Source of the DNA: Warburgia ugandensis
Lineage: Eukaryota > Streptophyta > Magnoliopsida > Canellales > Canellaceae
Assembly: GCA_035236585.1 (NCBI GenBank)
Contig: CP141128.1
Span: 26,503,618-26,567,617 of the forward strand
Direction: 5' to 3'
Length of the DNA stretch: 64,000 nucleotides
Position 1 is the first letter of the stretch. Each line of letters opens with the position of its first letter. Below the pieces are notes generated by a model. It was not told where the DNA came from, searched no databases, and was given only the letters and a program-made list of their open reading frames with translations. Positions 23,471-38,962 of this stretch are shown here, piece after piece. The translations under genes and the position numbers were made by a program.

Positions 23471-25334
23471 ATGCAAGGGCGTCAATCTCAAAAGCTAGAG
23501 TTAACACCTTTCAACCTAGTGATTCAACCCAACCTAAGACAAGGGGAGAGAAACCAAGTTCCTATCCCCATTACTGAACCCCTAGTAGAAATTGAGTGCA
23601 GGGTAATTAGAGATTTCTATGTGCCTTTACAACTCAAAATCCCATCCTGCATAGCTTTACCTCCTACAAATGTCGACCACTTTGAGTTAAAATCAGGAGT
23701 CATTCAATTATTCCCCACATTTTATAGTTGAGACCAAGAAGACCCCTACCTACATATCAAGGAGTTCCTTGATATTTGCACCACATTTAGGTTTTAAAAT
23801 TTTTTGAACGATTCTATTAGGCATAGGCTATTCCCATTCTCACTCAAGGACAAAGCCAGATCATGGCTTAATTCCATGGAGGTATGTTCCATAATTACAT
23901 GTGATCAATTGTCAAAAACGTTTTTTAACAAATTCTTCCACATTTACGAAACTAATGCCCTTCGTCATGAAATTATCAATTTCCAGCAAAGGGATGATGA
24001 ATAGTATTATGAGTGTTAGGAACAATGGAATGAACTGCTACAGAAATGCCCTCATCATGGATTTGAGAAATGGTAGCAAGTTCAATACTTCTATAAGACA
24101 TTAACACCTCAAAATAGGCAAATGGTAGATGGAGAGAGTGGAGGGGCCCTCATGCTAAAAGATGAGAGAGAAGCATGGGAGTTCTTTCAAACATTGGTCA
24201 ATAATTCCTAGCAATGGGATTATTCAAATAGGAGAGATAGAACTAACAAGCCTCCAAAGAAAGGGGTCTATATGAGATAGGAACCCACATACAGATCTAT
24301 CCTATAAGCTTGACTCTGTCGTTGAAAAATTAAACAAACTAGAGCCTTTAGGTGGAAGAATGGATATGCTTGAAACTATGTTTCAATCTTTCATGGCTGC
24401 TACTTTATCCCACACACCTCTGCAAGAGGTATGCGCTACATGTTCTAGTCTAGCTTATCTAACTTTAGCCTGTCCATCCAATAAGGTATACCCTAAATAT
24501 CTTCTAGGCCAAGCAAATACATTGAATGCATATAGCCAACCTAGCAACAACCTGCATTTTGAGACCTACAACCCTGGATGGGCTAAGCATACCAATTTTT
24601 CTTGGTCAAAGAATATAACTACCAAGGGGGACCATCTATGAACTCCAACCCAAAACATCCCTCATAAAACTACAGTTTCCTAGTAGCCACCTGGATTCCA
24701 ACAACCTCAACAACAAAAGAAACAATCTTTAGAGGAAAACATGTACACTGTGCTTGAAAACCTTTTAAATGATAATGATGATGTTAAAAATTCCTTACAC
24801 CAATTGCAAAATGAGAGTAGACATTCTACGGATGTCAACTCTCAAGACATGGCCAAGTTGGATATGCAAGTAAGCCAATTGTCAGCTGAACTAAATAATA
24901 AAGGAAAGGGCCAGTTCCCTAGTCAACCCATCCCTCACCCAAAGGGCCAAGTTGAGATAGGGTTAAGTTCTCAAAACCTTAACCTTCATGAGCATGCCAA
25001 GTCTATAACCACTCGTAGAAGTAGTCATCAGATCGATAACAAAGTAGGGCAGGCTAAGGAAACTGTAGAGGCGATAGAGGTAACCAATACACAGGAAAAA
25101 GAGAAGAGACAGAAAAACCCTATAGAAACCATAGTGAAGGCATCCTATGTACCTAAAGCCCCTTTCCCTCATGTACTCAACAAGGCTAAGAAAGAAACAA
25201 ATTTCAATGAGATAATAGAAGTATTTAAACATGTACAGATCAATATTCCATTACTTAATACTATAAAGGATATTCCTTCTTATGCCAAATTTCTTAAAGA
25301 GCTCTGCAATACAAAGCGAAAGCTTGATTTGTAA
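23471..25334 (+). pseudogene. Athila-like gag pseudogene
   Basis: This was the capsid/nucleocapsid polyprotein that packages element RNA. The first open stretch (23471-23731) ends with DHFELKSGVIQLFPTF. The gag domain continues with PYLHIKEFLDIC, RLFPFSLKDKARSWLNSM and DQLSKTFFNKFF, with several stops. A linker has FETYNPGWAKHTNFSW near 24560, typical of Athila gag. A clean 197-codon stretch (24741-25334) is rich in Q, S and K and ends with the VFKHVQINIPLL block that precedes protease. I saw no CCHC zinc knuckle. At least three frame breaks make it inactive. Confidence 0.75.
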
Positions 25335-25925
25335 AAGAAAGCCTTCCTCATCGAGTAGGTGAGCTCTTTAATTCAACAAAAGACCCCACCAAAATTTAGA
25401 GATCCAAAATGTTTACAATTTCTTGCATCATAGGAGATCATTCATAAATAGGGCATTATTTGACTTAGGAGCTAGTGTTAATCTGTTGTCATATTCTGTC
25501 TATGAGCAACTAGGGCTTAGTGAGCTTAAGCCAACCAACACTACATTGCAGTTAGCAGTTAGCAGTTAGCAGTTAGCAGATAGATTAATTAAGATTCCTC
25601 ATGGTATAGTTGAGGATGTATTAATATAGGTAGACCAGTTTTATTTTCTTATCAATTTCATTGTCTTGGATCCCCAATCTGTAGCAGACCCCAGTAGTCA
25701 GATCTCAATGATTCTTGGACATCCATTCTTGGCAATGTCCAATGCAATCATAAATTGTAGAAATTGTGTATTACAATTATCCTCTAACAATATGAAAGTT
25801 AGATCAATGTCTTCAATGCCAACCATCAACAATTGGATCTTGATGACTCTTACAACATTATTAAATATTTAATTCTAGAAGTTCTACCACCATTGTTTAA
25901 CTTCAATTGTCTAGAGGCCTATCTT
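25335..25925 (+). pseudogene. Athila-like protease pseudogene
   Basis: The aspartic protease signature RALFDLGASVNLLSYSVYEQ lies near 25446-25505, with the D-L-G active site intact. ILGHPFLAMSNAIINCRN near 25704 is the C-terminal protease block, and a stretch after it (LEAYLTYC near 25912) resembles the spacer leading to RT in related elements. RT itself is missing. An expanded 7-bp repeat (GCAGTTA) at about 25549-25580 inserts extra residues and a stop. Confidence 0.65.
25549..25580. repeat. GCAGTTA short tandem repeat in protease frame
   Basis: Four successive GCAGTTA copies plus a partial fifth lie at the position where related sequence has one. The net gain appears to be 21 bp, so the frame is kept but a TAG is introduced. 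Confidence 0.7.
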
Positions 25926-27080
25926 ACATATTGTAAATTCAATTACTAACATCAGGCTATAGACGTTCAACTTAGACCTTGCTAGCAGACAACCCAGGGT
26001 TTCAGAGTCTACATCACTCAATTATCATATAGATGTCCTATCTTTTCAAACATTGGGGACAATATTTCATTTAGGCTGGGGGGTGTGGATGCATATAGAG
26101 ATTTTGAATTTTCTTGAGCTTTTCACAAGAAAAAAAAATAGTTTTTGGAAGAGTTCCCTTACTGTGATGAGAACTGGATGTTTAGAATTTAGTAATTATA
26201 CTATTTTCACCTTTGAATAGAAGTGTATATGAGTAGTTTTACATAATATTCATATGTTGAAGCATTTTATGAAAGTTAATTCTTGAAAACCATTTACACA
26301 CAATACAGTCAATACTAATAGAGAGGTATGACTTAGAGACCCTGAGAAAAATCAATGGAGACCTATTACCCAGTGAGTTTAGAGACTGTCTTCTTTTAGA
26401 GAGTTATAAGTAATTCCATAATTTTCAGTGTACATAACTTAGTGTGATCCTATTATCCTTGTTTTGGTTAGCTATCAAGAATAAATAGGAGTAATAGCTT
26501 TCTTTCCAGAAAATTTATTAAATCTGATAGGCTTTAGGAAACCTAGGAAATGATATAGGCCATCATTGTTTAGCCTAGAGACAAAAAACTTACCCAGCAT
26601 ATTGCATACCACTAGTTAGCCCTTTGAGCCTATTATTGCCGTTTCCTTCTTAACCCCACTCACCTTAACCCAAAATAAAATAGAAAATTAAATAACCATC
26701 ACCCATTTTCAAAATGAGTAGAGTTAGTAGAAAAGTTCAAAAGAAGACAAAAAGTCAAAGAAGTGAAAAAATTAGCCATCTTTCTTCCAAAGAAGCCAAA
26801 GAAAAAGAGAGGTGAAAAGAAAGAAGTATCAAAAGCAGAAAAAGAGGAGAAAAGTTGAAAAAAAAAATACAAAGAAATGTTCACTTCAAGTGCAACCAAA
26901 ACAAAAGTTGTCCTAATAGATATTCATTGAAGACCTCTACTTAATTTTGAACCTTGGAAATCCTTATACCCTCCTTTTCAGAACCCTATCCTAAGGCTAT
27001 GTTTCATCCTAGTTAAAGACCTGTGGATCTTAGGTAGAACATAGCCTTAAAGATGAGATAAAAGGAAGGAATTAAGGTAA

Positions 27081-27085
27081 ATTAC
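27081..27085. repeat. Target-site duplication ATTAC, left
   Basis: It matches 38958-38962. Removing the nested element restores continuous host-element sequence. Confidence 0.8.
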
Positions 27086-27477
27086 TGTGACGACCCGGGT
27101 TTTCACATGCATTTTTAAAATGCAAACCGAACTCCTAGTGCGAGATGCATCCCTATTTGAAAACAATTTTTATAAAAACAATACAATACAGCAAAAAATC
27201 TTTTGTTTAAATTCATTTTGAAAACCCCGAATGTCAATTACTTTCACAACAAATAAAGTAGTTTTGAAAATTATTGTAATCATAAATGTCTTCCCAGGTA
27301 TATCCAGTCACAGCTCACAGCCCAACTGTAGTAAATACAGGTACATGTCCAAAGGGGTAGAGAGTTTAGTCACATTCATTCTTGTCCCTTTTTCCTCAAC
27401 TTGATTGTAACACCAACATGTCCTAGAGTTTCTTCTAATCCCTTTTTGGACTAATCTATAAAAATAATATATTTATG

Positions 27478-27498
27478 GTGAGTATTCCTCATACTCAC
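27478..27498. other. LTR stem-loop, 8-bp perfect arms
   Basis: GTGAGTAT and ATACTCAC with a TCCTC loop, 392 bp from the LTR 3' end. It is identical in the other LTR at 36401-36421. Confidence 0.75.
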
Positions 27499-29546
27499 TA
27501 GGTTATCTAATACTACTATTTTCAAAACACGGTAGGCAACATGCATAATTCAAGGCAATTTGTCATGTAAAATATTAGTGATTCCTTTTTATATAAACAT
27601 GCATATTTATGCAGAAAACATAAGCTCATTGATGCAAATTCAACCATAGAATCTTTTATTGAAATCTAGTATTTCAACAATATAAATTGGACTGAAAATC
27701 ATAAAGTAGAAATCCATAGATTCATGTAAGAAGATCTTGGCAAACATATCAAACCACAAGTCAAATCTAATAACCATGAAACTCTTAAAATAGTCATCAT
27801 TCAATGCATGCTAGTATCATGCACATGAGTCTCTCAGTGAACACATCACACCAACTGGTCACGAGTACTCGTATATGACCATCTCAATGCTATATGCATA
27901 TCAATAGCACCGATACACAGAAATTATAGGGTCAACTATGCTCCTCCGCACACTGCCTCATTTGGCGACCTGCCCACTTGAAACTCAAGGGTTTTGTCCC
28001 CACTGTAAGCTGCCTCATTCGGCGATCTGCCCAGTTCCCACCGCAGGCTACCTCATTTGGCGATCTGCGCACTTGGAACTCAAAGTTTTTTCCTATAGTA
28101 GGTTGCTTCATTCGGCGATCTACCTACTTAGCATAGTGCCCACCAGGCTCAATAGCCCAAAAAGCATATATAAATGAACCCAAATCTCAATTGTCAAAAT
28201 CATGCAATTTATGCATTTATTTTCAACCATGCGAGCAGTGCATAAAATCAATTCATGCTAATATCACATTCAAAGTCATAAAACATGAATACAAGTCCAC
28301 ATACTAGTATAAGAACAGCATTATCTCAAAAGCATGCTTAACACGGTAATAAAGGCAAGTCAGAGTTTAGGATGCATTTAAAAACTTAGTACTATCAGAC
28401 TACCTACCTCGATGTCTCATGAATCACTGTTCTTCATTACTCAACCCTGACCCATCTTCGTGAAGCCCTGGATATTAATTGATAATAAGGATTCCAATAT
28501 TATTTTCCATCCTTTGAAGATTATTACTTAGACTTATAGATTAATGGCTAGATCTGCCTTTTAGGATTTTAGATCCTTGCTTAATATGTTTTCTGGCTAA
28601 ATCTTACATATAATGGCTAAGATTGATCCTGAGTTATTAACCTATAATGGATCAATTCATGAGATTTGATCATCTTTGACATGGTAGATCTATGAGATTT
28701 TTATAGTTTTTGGGCTATAGTCATGTAAAATAGTTCTCAGATCCTAACTTTCATAGTCTCATTAAGTCCACATCGTTGATACGAACGCAATGGTTCTTTC
28801 AGATCATCAATCGGAGTTATATAGCCTCCTTAATTGGATTTTTAGCATCACGAATCTATGAACGACCTAGAATCATTCACATAAGGCCCACGCGTGACAG
28901 TTCCCAGGGCGCATACGTGTCCCAGTCTAACTGAAATAGTGTTTGTAAGCATGCACATGCCCGAATGACGCACCAGGGTGCGCGTCCTGGAAGGCGTCAC
29001 GCGAATGTGTCTTCGGCGCAGCGCGTGCGCGGTATACGGCTCCTGGGCGCTCGTGTGCCCCAATCAAACTGGGACTACACCCGCACAGTTGCACGCACCC
29101 GACTGCCACACCAGGAGTGCGTTCTTGGGTACACATCACCCGTGGCTTCCCTAGGCACTAGTTCAAGGGTTCTAGAATGAACCCTTCTTCCCTGGCGTGT
29201 TCCAGCTGAAAAATACCATATCTGGCATGGATCTGGTTTGGGAAAAGGGGAAACTTAAAGAGGGAGATGGGGGCTTACCTGGGTAGCCGGAGATGGTGCC
29301 CCTTCTAACCGGTGGTGCGAGTCCATCGTGCTGCTGGAAATCCTCCCACCGAAAGTGCAGAAATGGCTGAAGCCGTAGGGTAGAAAAAGGAGAAGAAAGC
29401 AAGAGAGAAGAGAAGGGAGGAGCGCACCTAATTCTGGTGGTGCCTGTGTCATGGGAGAAAAGAAGAACCAAGAGGAGAGGTTTTCTTACGAAGGAGAAAC
29501 CCTTGCTGGAGATGAGGGAAGTGATGATCGAAAAGAAAGGGGGAGA

Positions 29547-29560
29547 GGGTTTTTATAGAG
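29547..29560 (-). promoter_or_regulatory. TATA-like box of the nested element's 3' LTR
   Basis: The minus strand reads CTCTATAAAAACCC. The same sequence is at 38537-38550 in the other LTR. Confidence 0.5.
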
Positions 29561-29612
29561 GGTGAAGGCGGTGCCGCCATTTTTCTGGCACCACCTTGTA
29601 GAGCAGGGATGT

Positions 29613-29617
29613 GCAGG
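29613..29617. repeat. Target-site duplication GCAGG, left
   Basis: It is identical to 32169-32173, directly abutting the solo LTR. Confidence 0.85.
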
Positions 29618-29970
29618 TGTGACGACCCGAGTTTTTATATGATGCACATTTGATAAAAAAGCGAGATCTCTTGTTTTATAAATATGAAATGCATGAAAAT
29701 CTTTTTCGTTTTGAAAAACAATCTTTTGTATAAAACCCCGAGTGTCAAAACACATTTTCCAATTATCTAGCCATGGCAAAGTTTTAAATCAACATTATTC
29801 CCAAGAAAGTATTAGTCACAACCTCAGCTATAGAGAGTAACTACAATCAAGTAACATTGAAAGATAAGGTAGGGGTTTACTTACTTGCACTTAGTCTGGG
29901 TGTCTTCTGTCACAAGCATTCCTTGCTCTTAAGTGTTTACTTTGTGTCTGAAAAATGTTGAGGATTGGGT

Positions 29971-29987
29971 GAGTATATACTATACTC
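29971..29987. other. LTR stem-loop in the solo LTR, 7-bp arms
   Basis: GAGTATA and TATACTC over a TAC loop, 353 bp from the LTR 3' end. Confidence 0.65.
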
Positions 29988-31274
29988 AGTAGGAGTCCAT
30001 CACTACTAGTTTTACAATGCATGCTATATTTAAAATCATATGCTCTTTCAAGACATGTGCATGTTTGAACCCTCATGCTCAATATCGATATAAAAAACCA
30101 TTGTCAAATTGAAATACTAATGACTTAAAGAATCGTACAAACCAAGTCGAAAGTATCATATATATCATAACATAATGATATGCATAAGATGCTTCATTGA
30201 ATCCAACTCATGGATATCTAGTATGGTATGGTCGACCAACCTCATATCATGCCATATGCAATGCACATAAGTCCACGAAACCATAGGGTCCAACTATGCC
30301 CATGACCTCGCCTCCGTGTGGTCCTCGAGTACCTGAGGACACTCGGTCATAGCCTCAACGGGGCCTATGACACGTCAACCTAGTGCCGTGACACCAGTTG
30401 TAGCCCCCTGTATCACATGCAGTCAACGGAGGGACGTTGCCCTTTTTAGGTGTGGTACCCATCCACCTAATAGTGGTAGAGGCTGGAGGCCAACCCAAAG
30501 CTCTCGGCATAGCGCCCAGGAGCTTATCAGCCCAAATCATAATCAGATCAAACAAGCGAAAACCTCTCTTTTCTCAAAACCTATCCTCTTTGGGTCCCTC
30601 ACAACTGCCTGGCCCTCGGCACTCCAGCGTCTTTTGGTAACCCTCAAGGAGATGCAATTTTTGCAAGAACTTAATGCTCACAAATCATGCAATATGTGCA
30701 ATTATTTACAAAGCATGTCTATGCATAATGTGTTTATCCTATGCATGCCGAATTCATTTATATGCTAAACAAGTCATCAAATAAGTCATGCTAAATAAGT
30801 CATATAATTTATACTTAAATCATGCATTCAAAATAGTCATGGCTCTCTTTAAAAGTCTAGTAGCGATAGAGCACCTACCTGGTTAGGTCGCGCTAATCCC
30901 TTTGTCCTCGTGTGCTCCTGAACATGGTTTGGGAAATCAAGGTTAGTTTGGCCTATCTTTTATAGGTTTTAGAGTGGTTGGTCTTATTACTTAGGCATTA
31001 AGGGTTCATCCCCATGCCTATGGGTGTCCTAAGGTCCTAATTGGGCCTTGGTATCATCAATTTTCCAAAGGTCTAGCGGCCACGCGCCACCATCCTATTC
31101 TAAGGGTCGTGCCCACCTTTTATTAGGCCTTGATCAGGGATTTTATAGTTTGACTGTGTCTGTGTCGTCGATACGGATACAACACCTTTTGCGGCACCTC
31201 AATCGGAGCTCTAGATCTCAAGTTATAAGCTTTTTAGTATCACATGTGCATAAGGCCTTTAAGAATGAAAATGC

Positions 31275-31400
31275 AGAATGCTAGCGCGCTGCGAGTCAGC
31301 GGCATGCGCCCCAGCGACTTTAAGAAGTGAAAATCCTAGAATGCTAGTACGCTGTGCATCAGCAGCATGCACCCCAGCGGGCGCTTCTGCAGACACGCTG
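31275..31400. repeat. 63-bp tandem duplication in the solo LTR
   Basis: AGAATGCTAGCGCGCT starts at 31275 and AGAATGCTAGTACGCT at 31338. Both units continue through a CAGC..CATGC.CCCCAGCG block. The spacing is 63 bp. Confidence 0.7.
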
Positions 31401-31730
31401 GATTTCCCGCCCTCTTTTCGTTTTGCGGGCGCGTCATTTGGTTCTCTAGAACGCGATTGACGCAATTCGTCCAGGGAACGTTCTATTCGTTGGGTGCAGC
31501 CCAGGGATCGTCCCTGGGTCCTTTGTGATGTTCTAGGGCCCGTCTTTGCATGATTTTTCATGCAAAAACTTAGGGAAACTGAGCCTAGGACTACTGTGAA
31601 GATGGGTTTTGAGGGATCTTGGGCATACCTGGCTCGTTGCTGGGTTTTTCTCCACATTTCTCCTCTTGGTTGCTTCTCCAAAATGGTTTTTTCTCAAGCT
31701 TTTGGGCTGCCATTAGAGGCGCCCAAGAGC

Positions 31731-31743
31731 TCTATTTATAGAG
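31731..31743 (-). promoter_or_regulatory. TATA-like box of solo LTR
   Basis: The minus strand reads CTCTATAAATAGA, inside a short palindrome (GAGCTCTATTTATAGAGCT). It supports minus orientation of this LTR. Confidence 0.5.
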
Positions 31744-32168
31744 CTATAAGAGGGTTCTGGAGGGGGCTCTCACCGCCCTTGAATGGCGTTGGAGAGACCT
31801 CCAGAATGGCGGTAATTTCTCCTCCAATCACCGCCATTCTAGAACCCTCTAGGAGGTTGAAGATGAAGGGTGCCCGTATCAAAACGGGCCCCTGTGTTTT
31901 GCAGGCTATATCCGTTTTTTAGTAAAAATTACATTTTTGCCCCTGAACTTCAAAGGGCCATAACTTGCTCATTTTAACTCCGTTTTAGGTGATTTTGGTC
32001 TTGTTGGATTCCTTTTTCTGAGACACACCTAATGGTACCATTTTCAGGACCAAATTTCTGGGTTCAGTCAAGGTGAATAGTGAAATGACCAAAATACCCT
32101 TATCTTCAAAAACTGAACTTTTCATTGCTAACTTGGGATTTTAATGTTACAAAATTGGAGTCATTACA

Positions 32169-32173
32169 GCAGG
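32169..32173. repeat. Target-site duplication GCAGG, right
   Basis: It is identical to 29613-29617. Confidence 0.85.
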
Positions 32174-32532
32174 TCGGTGGCTGGAGGTAGGGGACAACCG
32201 GGGGTGTCGTTAGTAAAATGGCCCCCCAGTGTTTTCAAATCTTAATTGTTTTATAGTCAAATAGTCAAATTACAGATATGCCCTCCATCTTTCAGCACTT
32301 ATAACTTCTTCATACGAATTCCATTTTTAGTGTTCTTTGAGGCGTTGGATTCCATTTCAAGCTTAGAATCTAATGATACTTACTTTTGTCACAATTTCCT
32401 TTGTTTAGCATTTGTAATTGAAATAAAACATTTAATGTAGTTAATTCTATATATATAATTATACAATTAATAAATTTCTATCAATTTAGTAAATGTGATG
32501 CAAAAATAGCATAAAATGTTTGAGTCATTACA
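32174..32532 (-). repeat. 3' LTR of nested element, second part
   Basis: It continues the split LTR and matches 38606-38957, with GGGGTGTCGTTAGTAAAATGG and the GTTTGAGTCATTACA end. In the minus direction this is the start (U3) of the LTR. Confidence 0.8.
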
Positions 32533-32551
32533 TCATTACCCCCTTCAAAGA
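32533..32551 (-). other. Polypurine tract of the nested element
   Basis: The minus strand reads TTTGAAGGGGGTAATGA just before the LTR, preceded by CGAGGACGAAATTC. This resembles the end of pol and polypurine tract typical of plant chromoviruses. Confidence 0.7.
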
Positions 32552-36007
<3,456 letters not shown>

Positions 36008-36400
36008 TGTGACGACGCGAGTTTTCACATGCATTTTTAAAATGCAAACCTAACTCCTAATGCGGGATGCATCCCTATTTGAAAATAATTTTTATAAAAA
36101 CAATGCAATGCAGCAAAAAAATCTTTTGTTTAAATTCATTTTGAAAACCCTGAGCGTCAATTGCTTTCACAATAAATAAAGTAGTTTTAAAAATTACTGT
36201 AATCATAAATGTCTTCCTAGGTCTATCCAGTCATAGCTCACAACCCAATTGTAGTAAATACAGGTACATGTCCAAAGGGGTAGAGAGTTTACTTACATTC
36301 ATACTTGTCACTTTTTCATCTACTTGATTGTAATACCAATATGTCCTAGAGTTTCTTCTAATCCCTTTTTGGACTAATCTGTAAAAATAATATATTTAGG

Positions 36401-36421
36401 GTGAGTATTCCTCATACTCAC
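36401..36421. other. LTR stem-loop, 8-bp perfect arms
   Basis: GTGAGTAT and ATACTCAC with a TCCTC loop, 393 bp from the LTR 3' end. It is unchanged between LTRs that differ by about 10% elsewhere. Confidence 0.75.
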
Positions 36422-38536
36422 TAGGTTATCTAATACTACTATTTTGAAAACACGGTAGGCAACATGCATAATTCAAGGCGCTTTGTCATGTAAAACATCA
36501 GTGATTCTTTTTTATATAAACATGCATATTTATGCAGAAAACATAAGCTCATTGATGCAAATTCAACCACGAAATCTTTTATCGAAATCTAGTATTTCAA
36601 CAATATAAATTGGACTGAAAATCATAGAGTAGAAATCCATAGATACATGTAAGAAGATCTTAGCAAACATATCAAACCACAAGTCAAATCTAATAACCAT
36701 GAAACTCTTAAAACAGTCATCATTGAACGCATGCTAGTATCATGCACATGAGTCTCTTGGTGAACACATCATGCCAACTAGTCACGAGTACGTGTATACG
36801 ACTATCTCAATGCTATATGCATATCAATAACACCGATACACCTAAATAATAGGGTCAACTACGCTCCTCCGCAGGCTGCCTCATTTGGCGATCTGCCCAC
36901 TTGGAACTCAAGGGTTTTGTCCCTGCTGTAGGCTACCTCATTCGAAGATCTGCCCATTTGGAATTTGATGTTTTGTTCCCACCGCAAGCTACCTCATTCA
37001 GCAATCTACCCACTTGGAACTTAAAGTTTGTTCCTATCGTAGGTTGCCTCATTCAGCGATCTACCTACTTAGAATAGTGCCCAACAAGCTCAATGGACCA
37101 AAAAGCATATATAGATGAACCCAAATCCCAATCATCGAAATCATACAATTTATGCATTTATTTTCAACCATGGGAGCAGTGCATAAAATCAGTTCATGCT
37201 AATATCGCTTTCAAAGCCATAAAACATGAATACAAGTCCACATACTAGTATAAGAACAGCATTATCTCAAAAGCATGCTGAACACGGTAATAAAGGTAAG
37301 TTAGAGTTTAAGATGCATTTAAAAACTTAATAGTATCAAACTACCTACCTCGATGTCTCATGAATTGCTGTTCTTCATTACTCGACCCTGATCCATCTTT
37401 GTGAAGCCCTAGATATTAATTGATAACAAGGATTCTAATATTATTTTCCATCCTTTGTAGATTATTACTTAGACTTATAGATTAACAGCTAGATCTGCCT
37501 TTTAGGATCGTAGATCCTTGCTTAATACATTTTCTGGCTAGATCTTACGTATGGATCTACTATTTAACGATTAGAGCTTATAATTTAGGGATGGATACAT
37601 GTAATCTGGGGTTGATCCTGAGCTATTAACCTATAATGGATCAATTCATGAGATCTGATCATCTTTGACATGGTAGATCTATGAGATTTCTATAGTTTTT
37701 GGGCTATAGTCATATAAAATAGTTCTTAGATCCTAACTTTCATAATCTCATTAAGTCCGTGTCATTGATACAAATGTAATGGTTCTTTCGGATCGTCAAT
37801 CAGAGTTATATAGCCTTGTTAATTGGATTTTTAGCGTCACGAATCTACGGACAACCCAGAATCGTTCACATTGGGGCCGCCTATCACGGTTCCCTAGATG
37901 CGTGCGTGTCCCAGTCGAACCAAAATTGTGTTTGCATGTGTACGCATGCCCGAACTACATTCCAGGGCATGCGTCCTGGATGGCGTCATGCGAATGTGTC
38001 TTCGACGCAATGCGTGTGCGGGGTATAGCTCCTGGGCGCTCGTGTGTCCTAGTCAAACCAGGACTGCACCAGCATGGTCGTACGCAGCCAACTACCATGC
38101 GAAGAGTACGTTCTCGGGTATGCGTCACGCGTGGCTTCCCTAGGCACTAGTTCAAGGGTTCTGGAACGAACCCTTCTTCCTTGGCTTGTTCCTGCCAGAA
38201 AATACCAGATTCGGCATGGATCTGGTTTGGGAAAAGGGGAAACTAAGAGAGGGAGATGGGGGCTTACTTGGGCAGCCGGAGATGGTGCCCCTTCTAACCG
38301 GTGGTTTGAGTTCATCGTGATGCTAGAAACCCTCCCGCCAAAAGTGCAAAAACAACTGAAGCCGTAGGGAAGAAAAAGGAGAAGAAAGCAAGAGAGAAGA
38401 GAAGGGAAAAGGCGCACCCAATTCTAGTGGTGCCTGTACCATGGGAGAAAAGAAGAACCGAGAGGAGAGGTTTTCCAACAAAGGAGAAACCCTTGCCGGA
38501 GATGAGGGAGGTGATGATCGGAAAGAGAGGAGAAGA

Positions 38537-38550
38537 GGGTTTTTATAGAG
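38537..38550 (-). promoter_or_regulatory. TATA-like box of the nested element's 5' LTR
   Basis: The minus strand reads CTCTATAAAAACCC, as at 29547-29560. Conservation in both LTRs supports a promoter role. Confidence 0.5.
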
Positions 38551-38957
38551 GTTGAAGGCGGTGCCGCCATTTTTCCTGCGCCACCTTGCAGAGGTGGTGC
38601 TGTGCAGATCTGTGGCTAAAGGTAGGGGATGACCTGAGGGGTGTCGTTAGTAAAATGGCTCCCTGTGTTTTTGGGTCTTAATTGTTTTACAGTCAAATTA
38701 CAAGTATGCCCTCCATCTTTCAACGCTTATAACTTCTTCATACGAACTCCGTTTTTAGTGTTCTTTGAGGCGTTGGATTCCATTTTGAGCATAGAATCTA
38801 ATGATACTAACTATTCTCACAATTTCATTTTTTCACATTTTTAATTGAAATAGAACATTTAATGTAGTTAATTCTATATATAATTATACAATTAATCAAT
38901 TTCTATCAATTTAGTAAACATGATGTAAAAATAGCATAAAATGTTTGAGTCATTACA

Positions 38958-38962
38958 ATTAC
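38958..38962. repeat. Target-site duplication ATTAC, right
   Basis: It matches 27081-27085. Confidence 0.8.

Larger units (their letters stand above)
22152..27085 (+). mobile_element. Athila-like element internal region, part before the nested insertion
   Basis: It contains the PBS, a ~1.3-kb leader, gag (23471-25334), protease (25335-25925) and then, without any RT, RNase H or integrase, the 3' untranslated region with CAAACATTGGGGACAAT near 26048. The element is therefore internally deleted or non-autonomous. It is split at 27085 by the nested element and resumes at 38963: the end here and the start there together match the continuous minus-strand stretch at about 11740-11800. The leader (22179-23470) holds a SINE and nothing else coding; 25926-27085 is non-coding. 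Confidence 0.7.
27086..29617 (-). repeat. 3' LTR of nested element, first part
   Basis: It aligns along its length with 36008 onward. It includes a stem-loop (27478-27498), a GC- and CpG-rich block (about 28885-29160), and a minus-strand TATA-like CTCTATAAAAACCC (29547-29560). Four similar short blocks built on CTCATTTGGCGA lie at about 27950-28130. Open frames such as 29172-29471 (-) lie in the presumed transcribed leader and show no domain. The LTR is interrupted at 29617 by a solo LTR. Confidence 0.8.
29618..32168 (-). mobile_element. Solo chromovirus-type LTR with GCAGG duplication
   Basis: It begins TGTGACGACCCGAG and ends GGAGTCATTACA, 2551 bp. It is flanked by a perfect GCAGG at 29613-29617 and 32169-32173. 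The intact LTR at 36008-38957 continues across the equivalent point (GTGCAG then ATCTGTGGC near 38602), confirming the insertion site. It has the same type of ends as its host LTR but a different body, so it is a related family. Features are a stem-loop at 29971-29987, a 63-bp tandem duplication near 31275-31400, and a minus-strand TATA-like sequence at 31731-31743. No PBS, polypurine tract or gene lies inside. Confidence 0.9.
36008..38957 (-). repeat. 5' LTR of nested element
   Basis: A complete LTR of about 2.95 kb, TGTGACGACGCGAG to GAGTCATTACA. A stem-loop lies at 36401-36421, the CpG-rich block at about 37865-38140, and a minus-strand TATA-like CTCTATAAAAACCC at 38537-38550. The sequence left of 36008 (CTCTAATTTGACC) is only loosely like the expected tRNA-Met primer site. 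Confidence 0.85.

Noticed and set aside
29172..29471. 99-codon minus-strand frame downstream of an LTR TATA box
   Set aside because: Only partly conserved in the other LTR (38049-38417) and shifted in frame; more likely a transcribed leader.
30367..30768. 133-codon plus-strand frame
   Set aside because: It lies in the solo LTR on the strand opposite to its orientation and has no domain.
31259..31681. 140-codon minus-strand frame in the solo LTR
   Set aside because: It spans the 63-bp duplication, is GC-rich, has no domain, and lies in a solo LTR.
36008..38957. This LTR as a separate solo LTR
   Set aside because: The ATTAC duplications lie at 27081 and 38958, outside both LTRs, so the two LTRs belong to one element.
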